Below are positions 46,362-55,783 of a DNA stretch of 64,000 nucleotides, piece by piece. The notes under the pieces are model-generated. The model was given only the letters and a program-made list of their open reading frames with translations. It did no database searches and had not been told where the DNA came from. Made by a program: the position numbers and the translations under genes. Position 1 is the stretch's first letter. Each line of letters opens with the position of its first letter. Origin of the DNA: an uncultured Bacteroidales bacterium (GTDB lineage Bacteria; Bacteroidota; Bacteroidia; Bacteroidales; WCHB1-69); contig OMYJ01000001.1 of the NCBI GenBank assembly GCA_900315245.1, positions 186,001 to 250,000 of the forward strand, written 5' to 3'.

Positions 46362-47477
46362 TTATTTCTTCGCGACAAGCTGCTCCCCGAAATCAATCAG
46401 CATCGCTGACGGGTTCAACCCTCCTTCAAAGGAGAATTTCTTCTTTCCGTCTTTGTCGAAACAATAGACATCGCCGTTGGTGGTGAACGTGCCCGCGTCA
46501 GTGATATAGACATCGCCGTTCAACGGATTCACCTTGATACCGTAAGGAGTCTTTAACTGCGTGCCGTCGCTGATGAACTGCTCTTTCACGACCTCATCGG
46601 TTTCCAAATCCAACACACTGATCCACGCAGAGGTCATCGTGCTGAAATTATACGTATAAATGTAGGCAAAGTTCTGACAGATGTCGAAATTCAACACTTC
46701 GAGGTCATAGACTTTCACTATCTCATCAGTCTGACTGTCAATCTTTTGGAAAGTATATGGCACACTTCCGTAGTTGCCGTTGGAAACCACATACACATAG
46801 CGGTCGTTGTATGCCTTGATACGGGTGGGGTTGATGGCCACCGTAATGTCTTTTGTGACAGTGAAGGAGGTTGGGTCAACCACAGAAACAGTGTTGCCGT
46901 AGTTCGGGTAATTTTTCCCACCGGAGTTGGAAACATAAAGCTTGCCATTACAGACACAGATTCCATCAGGATTAGGTCCCGTATGCACGGTGGCCTCGAT
47001 CTCCAACGAAGCAGTATCCACCCGCACCACGTCGCCATCAAAACAGGAAATATAAGCTTTGCCGTCCAAAAATGCGACATTGCGCGGTTCTTTTTGAGGC
47101 AAATTGATGGTTTTTAACGATTTGACGGTTTTTGCATCCACCACTTCCACAATGTTGGAATTGTTGACCACAATATAGAGCTTCGAACCATATTGCTGAA
47201 GATCGTTGCCCACATCACCCAATCCACGATGGTTGACATCCAAAAAGAGGTTCTCGGTGAATTCGCCTGTCGTGAAATCATAATACGACAAGGTGCTGTT
47301 GTTCATCTGGAAAAGCCCTTCGTTAAGGATGAACAATCCTTTAGCGTAAGCATCCGGCTGTGGCTGCGGTTCAGGTTCAGGTCCCGGACGATGACATGAC
47401 GCTCCTAACAAGGGTAGAATAATCACCCATAAAATATTGATTTTCAAAAAATTCCACAATCTCATAATCTTCGACAT
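46362..47477 (-). CDS. BtuG-like YncE beta-propeller lipoprotein
   Basis: 371 residues. Lipobox LLGASC (Cys near 28) followed by a Pro-rich linker (PGPEPEPQPQPDAY). The rest is a seven-bladed YncE-type beta-propeller with repeats such as KLYIVVNNSNIVEVVDAKTV, KAYISCFDGDVVRVDTASLE, KLYVSNSGG and VYITDAGTFTTNGDVYCFD. Family members (BtuG) bind vitamin B12 on the outside of Bacteroidota cells with very high affinity. A riboswitch-controlled surface protein lies 2.5 kb away on the same strand, which supports a B12 role, but this gene itself has no riboswitch of its own that I can see. Confidence 0.75.
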   Translation of the reverse strand: MSKIMRLWNFLKINILWVIILPLLGASCHRPGPEPEPQPQPDAYAKGLFILNEGLFQMNNSTLSYYDFTTGEFTENLFLDVNHRGLGDVGNDLQQYGSKLYIVVNNSNIVEVVDAKTVKSLKTINLPQKEPRNVAFLDGKAYISCFDGDVVRVDTASLEIEATVHTGPNPDGICVCNGKLYVSNSGGKNYPNYGNTVSVVDPTSFTVTKDITVAINPTRIKAYNDRYVYVVSNGNYGSVPYTFQKIDSQTDEIVKVYDLEVLNFDICQNFAYIYTYNFSTMTSAWISVLDLETDEVVKEQFISDGTQLKTPYGIKVNPLNGDVYITDAGTFTTNGDVYCFDKDGKKKFSFEGGLNPSAMLIDFGEQLVAKK

Positions 47478-47491
47478 TTGTTGTTAAACAC

Positions 47492-47519
47492 GTAGGGGCG
47501 AATAATTATTCGCCCCTAC
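47492..47519. repeat. Perfect 28-bp GTAGGGGCG palindrome
   Basis: Both arms read GTAGGGGCGAATAA; perfect without loop. Between the BtuG-like gene start and the peptidase gene end. Confidence 0.85.
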
Positions 47520-47547
47520 AGAGATTTGTCAAGAAATAAATCAAGGT

Positions 47548-48771
47548 TTATTTAATACCTAATTTCTTCTTGATGTCTTTCGGGATACCATCCTTGTGGA
47601 CGAGGATATTCATGGTTTTGTAGCGGGCGAATGCTTTAGAGACATAGAACATACCGTCATATTTTCCGTATTTGCCCCAAGAATTCTTCACCATGTAGTA
47701 CTCGTTGCCCATTTGGTCGGTAGCCTTACCGTAGATCAACATACCATGGTCATCGGTGGTCTCCCAGTTGTCGTAAGCGGCTTGACGCTCGGCTTGGGTG
47801 ACCCAGCGTTGCGGCGTGGGCTTGGTCTGGGACTCTTTGTTACGCTCGGTGGTGGTCAAACCGGTCCAGTGAGCCATGTCGCTGCCAACCTGAGCTTTAG
47901 CCTCGAGGTCGGGAAGCACGCAGAAACCGTTCTTGATGTTGTTGCGGAAACCGGGTTCGGAAACGTCGGAACCCCAAGCGATGGTGTAACCATTGTCGAT
48001 GGCGTAGTCGAAAATCTGCATCATTTCATCCAACGGCACATTGTAGGACTGACCCCAACGCCAGTTGTCTTGGATTTCCAACACGAATTTCTCGTAGAAA
48101 GGATGATGCGTGTAGGAAGTGATGGAGACATAGTCATCAGGATTGAGACCCAAAGAGTTGTAGAAGGATTGCGGGGTGTAGGTCACGCCTTTGTAGGAGA
48201 ATTCCTTCGGGCATTGGCCGAGGTAAATCTCATGGACAGCGGAGATGGCCTTCAGCCAAAGGGGATTGCCGTTGGCATCGCATTGCAGTTTCTTATGCTC
48301 TTTCTTGGCGATGGCATCGACGATGGCATCGGTGATGTCGGAAAGCTCGCCGTGGTCAGAAAGTGTGTCACCGTATGCGACACCCGGACGCATTTCAGCT
48401 TCAGGCACCAGACCGAACGCCTTCATACCGTAAATCACATCGTAGAAAGAACCGCCTTGTGAGAAAGAAACGTCGCCGTGCATACGGACGGCTGCTTTGG
48501 CTCTGTCATTGTAAGTGTTTGCCACAATGTACATTTCCGAAAGGTCATACTCGCCTTTTCCCATACGGAGAAGTTCGGATTCGAGGAATGCCAAACCGGA
48601 GTAGCACCAGCATGTGCCAGCACGGTTCTGGTCCTTAATGGAAGTGATCGGTAATTCCTTGGTGACCTTAAAGATGTAGCCTTCCTCTTCCGTTTTCTCT
48701 TTGTCTTGGGCGAAAGAGACATTGCAGGCAAGCAATGCGGCTGTTACCAATAATACGGATAGTTTTTTCAT
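47548..48771 (-). CDS. C1B-family cysteine peptidase (bleomycin hydrolase/PepC-like), secreted
   Basis: 407 residues from ATG 48771 (MKKLSVLLVTAALLAC). Signal peptide ends near VSFAQ. The catalytic residues are visible: Cys in QNRAGTCWCYSG, His in TDDHGMLIYGKA and Asn in VKNSWGKYGKYDGM. This is an aminopeptidase of the PepC/bleomycin hydrolase type, normally cytoplasmic, here with a signal peptide and so probably periplasmic or surface-located, as in other Bacteroidota. An extension to 48843 would run over its promoter and into atpF and is rejected. Confidence 0.92.
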   Translation of the reverse strand: MKKLSVLLVTAALLACNVSFAQDKEKTEEEGYIFKVTKELPITSIKDQNRAGTCWCYSGLAFLESELLRMGKGEYDLSEMYIVANTYNDRAKAAVRMHGDVSFSQGGSFYDVIYGMKAFGLVPEAEMRPGVAYGDTLSDHGELSDITDAIVDAIAKKEHKKLQCDANGNPLWLKAISAVHEIYLGQCPKEFSYKGVTYTPQSFYNSLGLNPDDYVSITSYTHHPFYEKFVLEIQDNWRWGQSYNVPLDEMMQIFDYAIDNGYTIAWGSDVSEPGFRNNIKNGFCVLPDLEAKAQVGSDMAHWTGLTTTERNKESQTKPTPQRWVTQAERQAAYDNWETTDDHGMLIYGKATDQMGNEYYMVKNSWGKYGKYDGMFYVSKAFARYKTMNILVHKDGIPKDIKKKLGIK

Positions 48772-48807
48772 TTGAATAATACTATTTAAGTGATAAAAAT
48801 TAAAGTG

Positions 48808-48815
48808 CAAAAATA
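48808..48815 (-). promoter_or_regulatory. -7 element for the C1B peptidase
   Basis: CAAAAATA on plus, TATTTTTG on minus, 37 bases before the start at 48771. Confidence 0.7.
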
Positions 48816-48820
48816 CAAAA

Positions 48821-49315
48821 TTAGTTGAAATGGCAATCTTCAAGCCATTTTTCCACGAGAGCTTCCTGCTTTTCGCGGTCTTTCAGCTCTTCGGTAATCA
48901 CCTTTTGGGCGATGTCAATGGAGAAATTGGCAATGGCGTTCTTGGCATCGGTGATGGCCTTCATCTTCTCGAAGTAAATAGCCTTCTTGGCATCCTCAAT
49001 CATCGCCTGGCTTTCGGCAGAAGCTTTGAGTTTGGCCTTCTCGTACATCTCCTCGCTCACCTTGCGGGCCTCGGCGAGAAGTGCATCGCGCTCATTTTTG
49101 GCCTGCGCCATCATCTCATCATGCTTTTTATTCAAAGACTGCATCTCTTCGTGAATTTTGGCAGCCTCCTCCAACTGGTCGGCAATCTTTTTATTGCGAG
49201 AAGCGATGCCGTTGGTGATGATCGGCCATGCGAATTTCGCCAAGATGAAGAAAAGAATGCCAAATCCGATGAGCATCCAAAAGATGAGTCCGAATGAGGG
49301 TTTTATCAATTCCAT
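48821..49315 (-). CDS. atpF: ATP synthase Fo b subunit
   Basis: 164 residues. One N-terminal transmembrane helix (FGLIFWMLIGFGILFFILAKFAWPII, about 8-33 by position) and a long charged coiled coil (KIADQLEEAAKIHEEMQSLN onward) that forms the peripheral stalk. It ends two residues short of the next gene's promoter. It follows atpE but with a terminator-like hairpin between them. In most bacteria atpH would follow; here it is 20 kb away. Confidence 0.94.
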   Translation of the reverse strand: MELIKPSFGLIFWMLIGFGILFFILAKFAWPIITNGIASRNKKIADQLEEAAKIHEEMQSLNKKHDEMMAQAKNERDALLAEARKVSEEMYEKAKLKASAESQAMIEDAKKAIYFEKMKAITDAKNAIANFSIDIAQKVITEELKDREKQEALVEKWLEDCHFN

Positions 49316-49332
49316 ATATGTTTAATTTTTTG

Positions 49333-49386
49333 ATTTACAACTAAAAAGGAAAGTTCCTCCGCCAACCGCGAAGGAACTTTTCCGTT
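49333..49386 (-). terminator. Terminator-like hairpin inside the atpBEF operon
   Basis: On the minus strand, arms GGAAAAGTTCCTTCGC and AGGAACTTTCC followed by TTTTTAG. It lies between atpE and atpF and would reduce read-through into atpF. Confidence 0.7.
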
Positions 49387-49388
49387 CA

Positions 49389-49682
<294 letters not shown>

Positions 49683-49726
49683 TTATTAAAAAGGGTTGCT
49701 ACTTTATTTTTTCAAGTTTCAATCGT

Positions 49727-50911
49727 TTACGCTTCCACTACTGCTGTTTTCTCTTCGTGTTCCTCCTCACCGATGGCCATGCCGATGTACATCGCGCTTA
49801 ACAACGTGAACACGAACGCCTGAATGAACGCCACCAGAAGCTCCATCAGACCCATGAAGATGTAGAAGAAAATGGAAACCGGCGAGACAGCCCAGCCGAT
49901 GACCGGGTTCATCTGACCGAAGATGAATATCAGCGAGACAAACGCCAGTGTGATGATATGGCCGGCGGTGATGTTGGCGAAAAGTCGCACCATCAACACA
50001 AACGGCTTCGTGAAGATACCGATGGTCTCCACCAACGGCATAAGTGGCAGCGGAACCTTCAGCCACCACGGCACTCCAGGCGTGTTGAAGATGTCTTTCC
50101 AATACTCTTTGCCAGAGGAGAAAGTGGTCACGAAGAAGGTGATGAGCGCCAAAATGCCGGTAACAGCGATGTTTCCGGTGAGGTTCGCGCCGCCCGGGAA
50201 AATCGGAACGATGCCCAGCATGTTGTTCAGGAAAATGAAGAAGAACAGCGTGAGCAGGTAAGGCGCGTATTTGTTGGAGTTTTTGCCCAATGACGGGGTG
50301 ATTACCTCGTCCTGGATGAACACGATGAGCGGTTCCACGAGAGCCTGCAAACCGCTCGGCACCTCATCGGGATGCTCGCGGTAACGTTTTGCCACGGACA
50401 GGAAAATGCAAGTTATCAAGATGATAGAAATGAGCAGGGCACAGACGTTCTTGGTGATGGAGATGTCCCACTTGCAGACGTGGTTCGCGTATGCTTCACC
50501 CTCTTCAAGGTGACCGGTGTAGTCGGAATAGTTGCCCTCGAGTTTGACGATACGGCCTTTGGTGTTTTCCTCCCAGCCCATGGCATAGCCATTGTAGGCG
50601 GCCTCGCCGTGGTGGAATTTGTTGGACAGGAAGACCACGGGGCGGCCCTCGTCAAAGAGAATGACAGGCAGCGGGATGGTGACGCTTTTTTCACCGCTGC
50701 CGCAAATATGCCAGCCATAGCTGTCGATGACGTGTTCTATGATGAAAGGACCGGCGTCAAACACTTCCTCTTGTGCCGCTTCAGCTACCGCTTCCACATT
50801 ATCCGCCTCGGCCGTTTCTGTTGCCTGAGCAAACCCGTTTTGGCACGCGAAAACCATCAGCAGTGCACAAACCATCGTTGCCAGTTTTATTTCGAAACTT
50901 TTATAACTCAT
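49727..50911 (-). CDS. atpB: ATP synthase Fo a subunit with N-terminal extension
   Basis: 394 residues, longer than the 270 usual in proteobacteria. A signal-like helix (1-30, ending GFAQ) and a roughly 120-residue periplasmic extension precede the first membrane helix (CALLISIILITCIFLSVA). The essential arginine is in FVLMVRLFANITAGH; the last helices contain MNPVIGWAVSPVSIFFYIF and LLVAFIQAFVFTLLSAMYIG. Extended a subunits are common in Bacteroidota. It is the first gene of atpB-atpE-atpF, on the opposite strand to atpHAG. Confidence 0.95.
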   Translation of the reverse strand: MSYKSFEIKLATMVCALLMVFACQNGFAQATETAEADNVEAVAEAAQEEVFDAGPFIIEHVIDSYGWHICGSGEKSVTIPLPVILFDEGRPVVFLSNKFHHGEAAYNGYAMGWEENTKGRIVKLEGNYSDYTGHLEEGEAYANHVCKWDISITKNVCALLISIILITCIFLSVAKRYREHPDEVPSGLQALVEPLIVFIQDEVITPSLGKNSNKYAPYLLTLFFFIFLNNMLGIVPIFPGGANLTGNIAVTGILALITFFVTTFSSGKEYWKDIFNTPGVPWWLKVPLPLMPLVETIGIFTKPFVLMVRLFANITAGHIITLAFVSLIFIFGQMNPVIGWAVSPVSIFFYIFMGLMELLVAFIQAFVFTLLSAMYIGMAIGEEEHEEKTAVVEA

Positions 50912-51038
50912 ACGTTTATAATTAGTTATCTCTTATTTCAAAACCTTCTACCGCTTAATTTAAAAAGCCGTGCAATATACGATTTTTCGGTTTATTCGCT
51001 TTTTTTTGTTGATGAAAAAATCCACTCCACAAAAATGC

Positions 51039-51046
51039 TATCTTTG
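51039..51046 (+). promoter_or_regulatory. -7 element for ridA
   Basis: TATCTTTG, 22 bases before the ATG at 51068; it also rules out any longer version of the gene. Confidence 0.75.
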
Positions 51047-51067
51047 CGCTTTCAAATTTTTACCATT

Positions 51068-51442
51068 ATGAAGAAAGTCATCCATACCAACAATGCACCG
51101 GCCGCCATCGGGCCGTACAGCCAAGCTATTGAAGCCAACGGAATGTTGTTCATTTCCGGCCAAATTCCCGTTAATCCCGCCGACGGCACTGTGCCTGAGG
51201 GTATTACCGCCCAAACCGAGCAGGTGATGAAGAACATCGCTGCCATCCTCGACGAGGCCGGCTACACCTTCGACAACGTGGTGAAGACCACCTGTCTGCT
51301 CAGCGACATCGCCAACTTCGGCGCGATGAACGAGGTCTATGCGACCCGCTTCCCTTCCAACCCGCCCGCCCGCGCCGCCTTCGCCGTGCGCGACCTCCCC
51401 AAAGGCGTGATGGTCGAAATCGAGGTCATTGCCGCGAAATAG
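51068..51442 (+). CDS. ridA: RidA/YjgF family reactive-imine deaminase
   Basis: 124 residues (MKKVIHTNNAPAAIGPYSQA). It hydrolyses reactive enamine/imine intermediates made by PLP enzymes. The catalytic-site arginine region NPPARAAFAVRDLPKGVMVEIEVIA is intact, as are the GPYSQA and FISGQIPVNP segments. The frame extends upstream without stop but those codons are antisense to atpB and carry no family sequence. The stop codon TAG opens the GGCTATTAGC repeat. Confidence 0.95.
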   Translation: MKKVIHTNNAPAAIGPYSQAIEANGMLFISGQIPVNPADGTVPEGITAQTEQVMKNIAAILDEAGYTFDNVVKTTCLLSDIANFGAMNEVYATRFPSNPPARAAFAVRDLPKGVMVEIEVIAAK

Positions 51443-51445
51443 TTT

Positions 51446-51522
51446 TTGGCTATTAGCTATTGGCTATTAGCTATTAGCTATTGGCCATTGGCTAAAGGCC
51501 AAAAGCTAAAAGCTAAAAGCCA
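51446..51522. repeat. GGCTATTAGC word repeat with inverted half
   Basis: Tandem GGCTATTAGC / CTATTGGC words then their complements (GGCCAAAAGC, TAAAAGC), so the RNA could fold. It separates ridA from the ABC-F gene by 82 bases. Confidence 0.75.
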
Positions 51523-51524
51523 GC

Positions 51525-53408
51525 ATGAACTACCTAACCGTCGATAAAGTATCCAAGTCCGTGGGCGAGAAAGAACTCTTCCACCAGATCACGTTTGGTC
51601 TGGAGAAGGGACAGAAGAGTGCACTTATCGCCCGTAACGGCACGGGGAAAAGTACGCTCCTCAACATCATTGCCGGATTCGACACCCCCGACGAGGGGCA
51701 GGTGATCATCCGCAATGATATTGTGGTTTCGTATCTGCCGCAACGCGATGACTTCAACGACGACAGTTCGGTACTGGATACCCTTTTCGACACGCAAACC
51801 CCTGTTTTCGAAGCGATTAAAGAGTACGAAACCTGCGTGACGCTGATGGAAAACGGGCAAGCCGTGCCACAGGAGCGCATGGAAAAGGCTATCTCCGACC
51901 TCGACCGGCTGCAAGCTTGGGACTATGAATCGAAGGTGAAGGAGATTCTGTCAAAGTTCGGCATTAACGATGTGCTGAAGAACGTGGGCGAACTCTCCGG
52001 TGGGCAGCGGAAGAAGGCCGCGCTCGCCAAAACGCTCATCGCCGACACAGACCTGCTCATCCTCGACGAGCCCACCAACCATCTCGACATCGAGATGACC
52101 GAATGGTTGGAGAACTACCTCTCCACCGCCAATATCACCCTGCTGATGGTCACCCACGACCGCTCCTTCCTCGACCGCGTCTGCAACGACATCTTCGAGC
52201 TTTCCAACGGCAATCTGTACCATTATCGGGGTAAATACGACTACTTTCTGGAGAAAAAGGCCGAACGTTTGGCCAATGCCGCCGCCGAGCAGGAGAAACT
52301 GCGGCAGCTTTACCGAAAAGAGCTCGCGTGGGTACATACTTCCCCGCAGGCCCGCACCTCCAAAGCCCGCGCCCGCATCAACAACTTCGAGAAACTGCAG
52401 GAAGCGGTGAGCGTGCGCAGTGAGGCCGCCCCCGAAGGCTTCAAAGTGCAGGCCGAGCGAATTGGACACAAAATATTGGAAATCAGTCATCTGGATTTCG
52501 CCTACCCCGACCAGACCATCGTCAAGGACTTCTCCTACATCTTCAAGAAAGGGGAAAAGTGCGGCATCGTGGGCAAGAACGGCTCCGGCAAGAGCACCTT
52601 CCTGAAGATGATCATGGGCGAGGTGATTCCCGACGGCGGCAAAATCACCCCCGGACAGACCATCAAATTCGGCTACTTCTCTCAGAACGGGATGGAATAC
52701 GCCGGCAACAAAATCGTGCTGGAGTTGGTGAAGGAGCACGCCGAAGTCATCCGGATGGAAAACGGCAACTATATGAGTGCCAGCAATTTCCTGAACCACT
52801 TCGGGTTTCCATACAGTCTGCAGTACACCTACTACGACGACCTCAGCGGCGGCGAGAAGCGGAAGCTCCACCTGCTCATCACGCTGCTCAAAAACCCCAA
52901 CTTCCTCATCCTCGACGAGCCCACCAACGACTTCGACATCGACACGTTGAACCTGTTGGAGGACTTCCTCGGCAACTTCGAGGGCTGTCTGCTCATCGTC
53001 TCCCACGACCGCTGGCTGATGAACAAGTTAGTTGATCACCTCTTCGTGTTCGAGGGCGACGGCATCATCCGCGACTGTTGGGGCAACTACGAGGACTACC
53101 GGCAACAGCGCGAGAAGGAACGGCGCATCCAAAAACGGATTGAGAAGGCCGCTCGTCCCGAGCCGGTGAAACCCCAACGCACACCACAACCCAACAAACT
53201 GACTTACAAAGAAAAACGCGAGTTAGAATCCTTGGAGACCGACATCGCCAACATGGAAATCGAGAAGAAGATTCTCGAGGAGAAAATGGCGATGGGCAAA
53301 GGCACGCCCGAAGACTTCGCCGAATGGGGCAAACGCTACAATGAACTCAACCAGCTGTTAGACGAGAAGACCGAGCGGTGGATGGAGTTGTCGGAGAAGG
53401 AAGGGTGA
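51525..53408 (+). CDS. ABC-F family ATPase, Uup-like
   Basis: 627 residues with two ABC domains and no membrane part. Walker A motifs ARNGTGKST (36-44) and GKNGSGKST; signatures LSGGQRKK and LSGGEKRK; Walker B ILDEPTNHLD and ILDEPTNDFD. A C-terminal coiled coil (ESLETDIANMEIEKKILEEK) suggests the Uup type, which acts on DNA or ribosomes. It follows the ridA repeat in the same direction. Confidence 0.93.
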   Translation: MNYLTVDKVSKSVGEKELFHQITFGLEKGQKSALIARNGTGKSTLLNIIAGFDTPDEGQVIIRNDIVVSYLPQRDDFNDDSSVLDTLFDTQTPVFEAIKEYETCVTLMENGQAVPQERMEKAISDLDRLQAWDYESKVKEILSKFGINDVLKNVGELSGGQRKKAALAKTLIADTDLLILDEPTNHLDIEMTEWLENYLSTANITLLMVTHDRSFLDRVCNDIFELSNGNLYHYRGKYDYFLEKKAERLANAAAEQEKLRQLYRKELAWVHTSPQARTSKARARINNFEKLQEAVSVRSEAAPEGFKVQAERIGHKILEISHLDFAYPDQTIVKDFSYIFKKGEKCGIVGKNGSGKSTFLKMIMGEVIPDGGKITPGQTIKFGYFSQNGMEYAGNKIVLELVKEHAEVIRMENGNYMSASNFLNHFGFPYSLQYTYYDDLSGGEKRKLHLLITLLKNPNFLILDEPTNDFDIDTLNLLEDFLGNFEGCLLIVSHDRWLMNKLVDHLFVFEGDGIIRDCWGNYEDYRQQREKERRIQKRIEKAARPEPVKPQRTPQPNKLTYKEKRELESLETDIANMEIEKKILEEKMAMGKGTPEDFAEWGKRYNELNQLLDEKTERWMELSEKEG

Positions 53409-53570
53409 GCCCGGCAAACCTAACGGCCCACCAACATCCGCGACCGTGACAACGGGACACCGTTCCGGCCACGAAACAGCCCGTTAGGGCTGAAGGGCTC
53501 GGTAGGAATGCGGACGGCGATTCGGGTTGTCGCACGCCGTAGGTGTGCGGGGAAAAAACGATGTCGGCTA
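53409..53570 (+). repeat. GC-rich palindromic module, copy A
   Basis: Truncated module beginning GCCCGGCAAACCTAACGGCC. It contains hairpins AGCCCgttaGGGCT (53478-53491) and CGCACGCCgtaGGTGTGCG (53531-53549), with GGTAGGAATGCGG between, ending GGGGAAAAAACGATG. Same orientation as copies B and C. Non-coding. Confidence 0.85.
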
Positions 53571-53609
53571 ATATTTATGATAAAATACGGGCATATCTGA
53601 ATATTTTTG

Positions 53610-53617
53610 TATTTTTG
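53610..53617 (+). promoter_or_regulatory. -7 element for the 545-residue secreted protein
   Basis: TATTTTTG; a second match lies eight bases upstream (53602). 40 bases before the start. Confidence 0.65.
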
Positions 53618-53656
53618 CCCCGTAAAGTTGTTGGTTCTTTGCCGAACATGTAGATT

Positions 53657-55294
53657 ATGAAAAAGTTATTGTTATTTTTGTGTTTTGTCTGTGCTATGAA
53701 ATTTGTATCGGCACAGGAGTATTGGGATATCTGTAAAGGGGAGACTTTTTACTGGAATGTCGCAGTGAATACAACAGACACTGTGATTTATTTCAGCTCA
53801 TTTACAGATTCACTTTCCTACCTCAATAATCGTGTCTACGATACTATCATCGGAGATATATTGAGTGCAACTGTGGACACAGATATGATTTATGAGGTTG
53901 TGTCTGTAAATGGTATCATACCTGTGTATCAGAAGGTGCTAGTAATTACCATTTTGCCTGTGGCTACTATCTCTATCCCACCAACTTCTATCCATCATGT
54001 GACATGTCCGGATGGAGATTTTTATCCATATATGGATGGTAGCTTTCATGTTAGTTTGGATAATCCTGTATCGGATTATGAATGGATTGATATATCCAAT
54101 GATTCTACTTTGTTTTTTGTCCAAGTATATGATTCTGTGACATTAACTAATTTAAGGTCAGGGATATATTATATCGTAGCATATGGGATCAATGGGTGTG
54201 AATATCATGATAGTGTGATTATTGAGCAACCTGAACCGTGGTATTCTAACGTTGATTCTAATAGAATTGATACAGTGTGTTATGGTCAGCAGGGATGTAT
54301 TGATTTTTATTTAACTGGAGGAACTCCACCATATAATTTTACATGGTTTTATTATTCTGATACAACTCAGGTCTTTTTACCAGATACTACCCATTTAGTG
54401 TGTGAATTATATAGTGGGCAACTTTATTATCTTTATGTTTACGACTCCAAAGGATGTAAAGCTTTTGGAGAAGAAATCCAGTATATATTTGGGAATCTCT
54501 ACGAATGGGCAGAAGACAGTACTCATATCATTACTACAGACAATATAGCCTGCTATGGTGGAGAATTTTTGGTCCAAGCACAGAGTATAGGGGAAGGTAC
54601 CTATACTTGGTATGTAGGAGATCAATCAGATAGTGTCAACTACTGGACAGGAGTCTATGGAGATTCTATGTTTGTGGCGGACTATTACACACCACCAGTC
54701 ACTGAGCCTACATGGATTTATGCAGAGTTCTCTGATCAAAATCATTGTGTGACACGGGATTCTATATGGGTAGAGGTGTATAATTCAGGTATCAGTCTGA
54801 CAGTCCAGACTCCGAATATTGTCACGGATTCCATATGTACAGTCCAAGTATTTCCTCCAGGAGGAAATCTCTTTGTGGATGGAGTAGTAGTTGGTTACAG
54901 TATACCATCAGAGTATACTTTTTCTACAGATGGGATCTCAGTAGGACCACATACTCTGAGATATGCTGGTACATTTGGTGCAGAAATTGGAGTAGGATGT
55001 GATGATGAAATATCGCAGACTATCCAAGTGGAGACAAATCCATTTGTGCAGAATTGGGAATATGAGATTTCTATCTATCCGAATCCAGCAACCACAACTC
55101 TGAATTTGAGCAGTACAGGTACTTCTGATTTTGAATTATCAATCCTGGATATTACAGGAAAGGTAATTAGGACAGAGAGGATGTTGGATCAGACTTTCAC
55201 TTTTGATGTCTCGGATTTAGCATCTGGGATATATATGCTCCGTTTGGTATCTCATGATGGAGCAAGTAAGATTGTGAAATTTGTGAAGAGGTAG
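53657..55294 (+). CDS. AT-rich T9SS-secreted protein (545 aa)
   Basis: Signal peptide 1-19 (CAMKFVSAQ). The body has SprB/gliding-type repeat elements: SGIYYIVAYGINGCEYHDSV, GTPPYNFTWFY, and pairs of cysteines typical of Bacteroidota adhesin domains. The C-terminus (about 470-545) is a type A sorting domain: ISIYPNPATTTLNL, FELSILDITGKVIRT, LASGIYMLRLVSHDG. Its base composition is clearly lower in G+C than its neighbours and it is bracketed by GC-rich palindromic modules, both signs of recent arrival. Likely a surface adhesin; ligand unknown. Confidence 0.87.
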   Translation: MKKLLLFLCFVCAMKFVSAQEYWDICKGETFYWNVAVNTTDTVIYFSSFTDSLSYLNNRVYDTIIGDILSATVDTDMIYEVVSVNGIIPVYQKVLVITILPVATISIPPTSIHHVTCPDGDFYPYMDGSFHVSLDNPVSDYEWIDISNDSTLFFVQVYDSVTLTNLRSGIYYIVAYGINGCEYHDSVIIEQPEPWYSNVDSNRIDTVCYGQQGCIDFYLTGGTPPYNFTWFYYSDTTQVFLPDTTHLVCELYSGQLYYLYVYDSKGCKAFGEEIQYIFGNLYEWAEDSTHIITTDNIACYGGEFLVQAQSIGEGTYTWYVGDQSDSVNYWTGVYGDSMFVADYYTPPVTEPTWIYAEFSDQNHCVTRDSIWVEVYNSGISLTVQTPNIVTDSICTVQVFPPGGNLFVDGVVVGYSIPSEYTFSTDGISVGPHTLRYAGTFGAEIGVGCDDEISQTIQVETNPFVQNWEYEISIYPNPATTTLNLSSTGTSDFELSILDITGKVIRTERMLDQTFTFDVSDLASGIYMLRLVSHDGASKIVKFVKR

Positions 55295-55320
55295 ATTTCT
55301 TGGGAGATTGTTCCTTTTTG

Positions 55321-55690
55321 CCCGCAGACCTGACGGCCTGCGACATCACTGCCGTACACGCCTGTGCTACCGAGCCCGGCAGACCTAACGGCCTGCCAAC
55401 ATTCTCGATTGTAACAGATTCGGACAACCATCCTTTCCGCGTTTATGCACCACGTCCGGAAAACCACCCAATCTGTCACCATTTGCATTCGTAACCGATT
55501 CGGGAAATCGTTCCTTTTGGGTATATACCTCCGAACCCACCAAACCACCCCTGCCAACAACCGCAACCGCAACCGCATCTACGCGATACTGTTCCGGTCG
55601 CGAACCAGCCCGTAGGGCTGAAGGGCTCGGTAGGAATGCGGACAATGGTTCGGGGTTGCGCACGCCGTAGGTGTGCGGGGAAAAAACGAT
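55321..55690 (+). repeat. GC-rich palindromic module, copy B
   Basis: Full-length copy: CGCAGACCTGACGGCCTGCG (55323-55342), GGCAGACCTAACGGCCTGCC (55378-55397), AGCCCGTAGGGCT (55607-55619) and CGCACGCCGTAGGTGTGCG (55659-55677). The part between 55440 and 55590 is a degenerate AACCGC-rich spacer. It starts 26 bases after the stop codon of the 545-residue protein. Otherwise no gene is seen in 55295-55825. Confidence 0.87.
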
Positions 55691-55783
55691 GTCTGTATAA
55701 ATAAAAGAGAGTCAATACAATGTGTTTTATTTTTACAATTGGTTGTTAAAATATTGATACACAATATTTTATGATATTTTTTG

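Noticed and set aside
51951..53006. 351-codon minus-strand frame in the ABC-F gene
   Set aside because: Antisense shadow of two ABC domains with intact Walker motifs on the plus strand.
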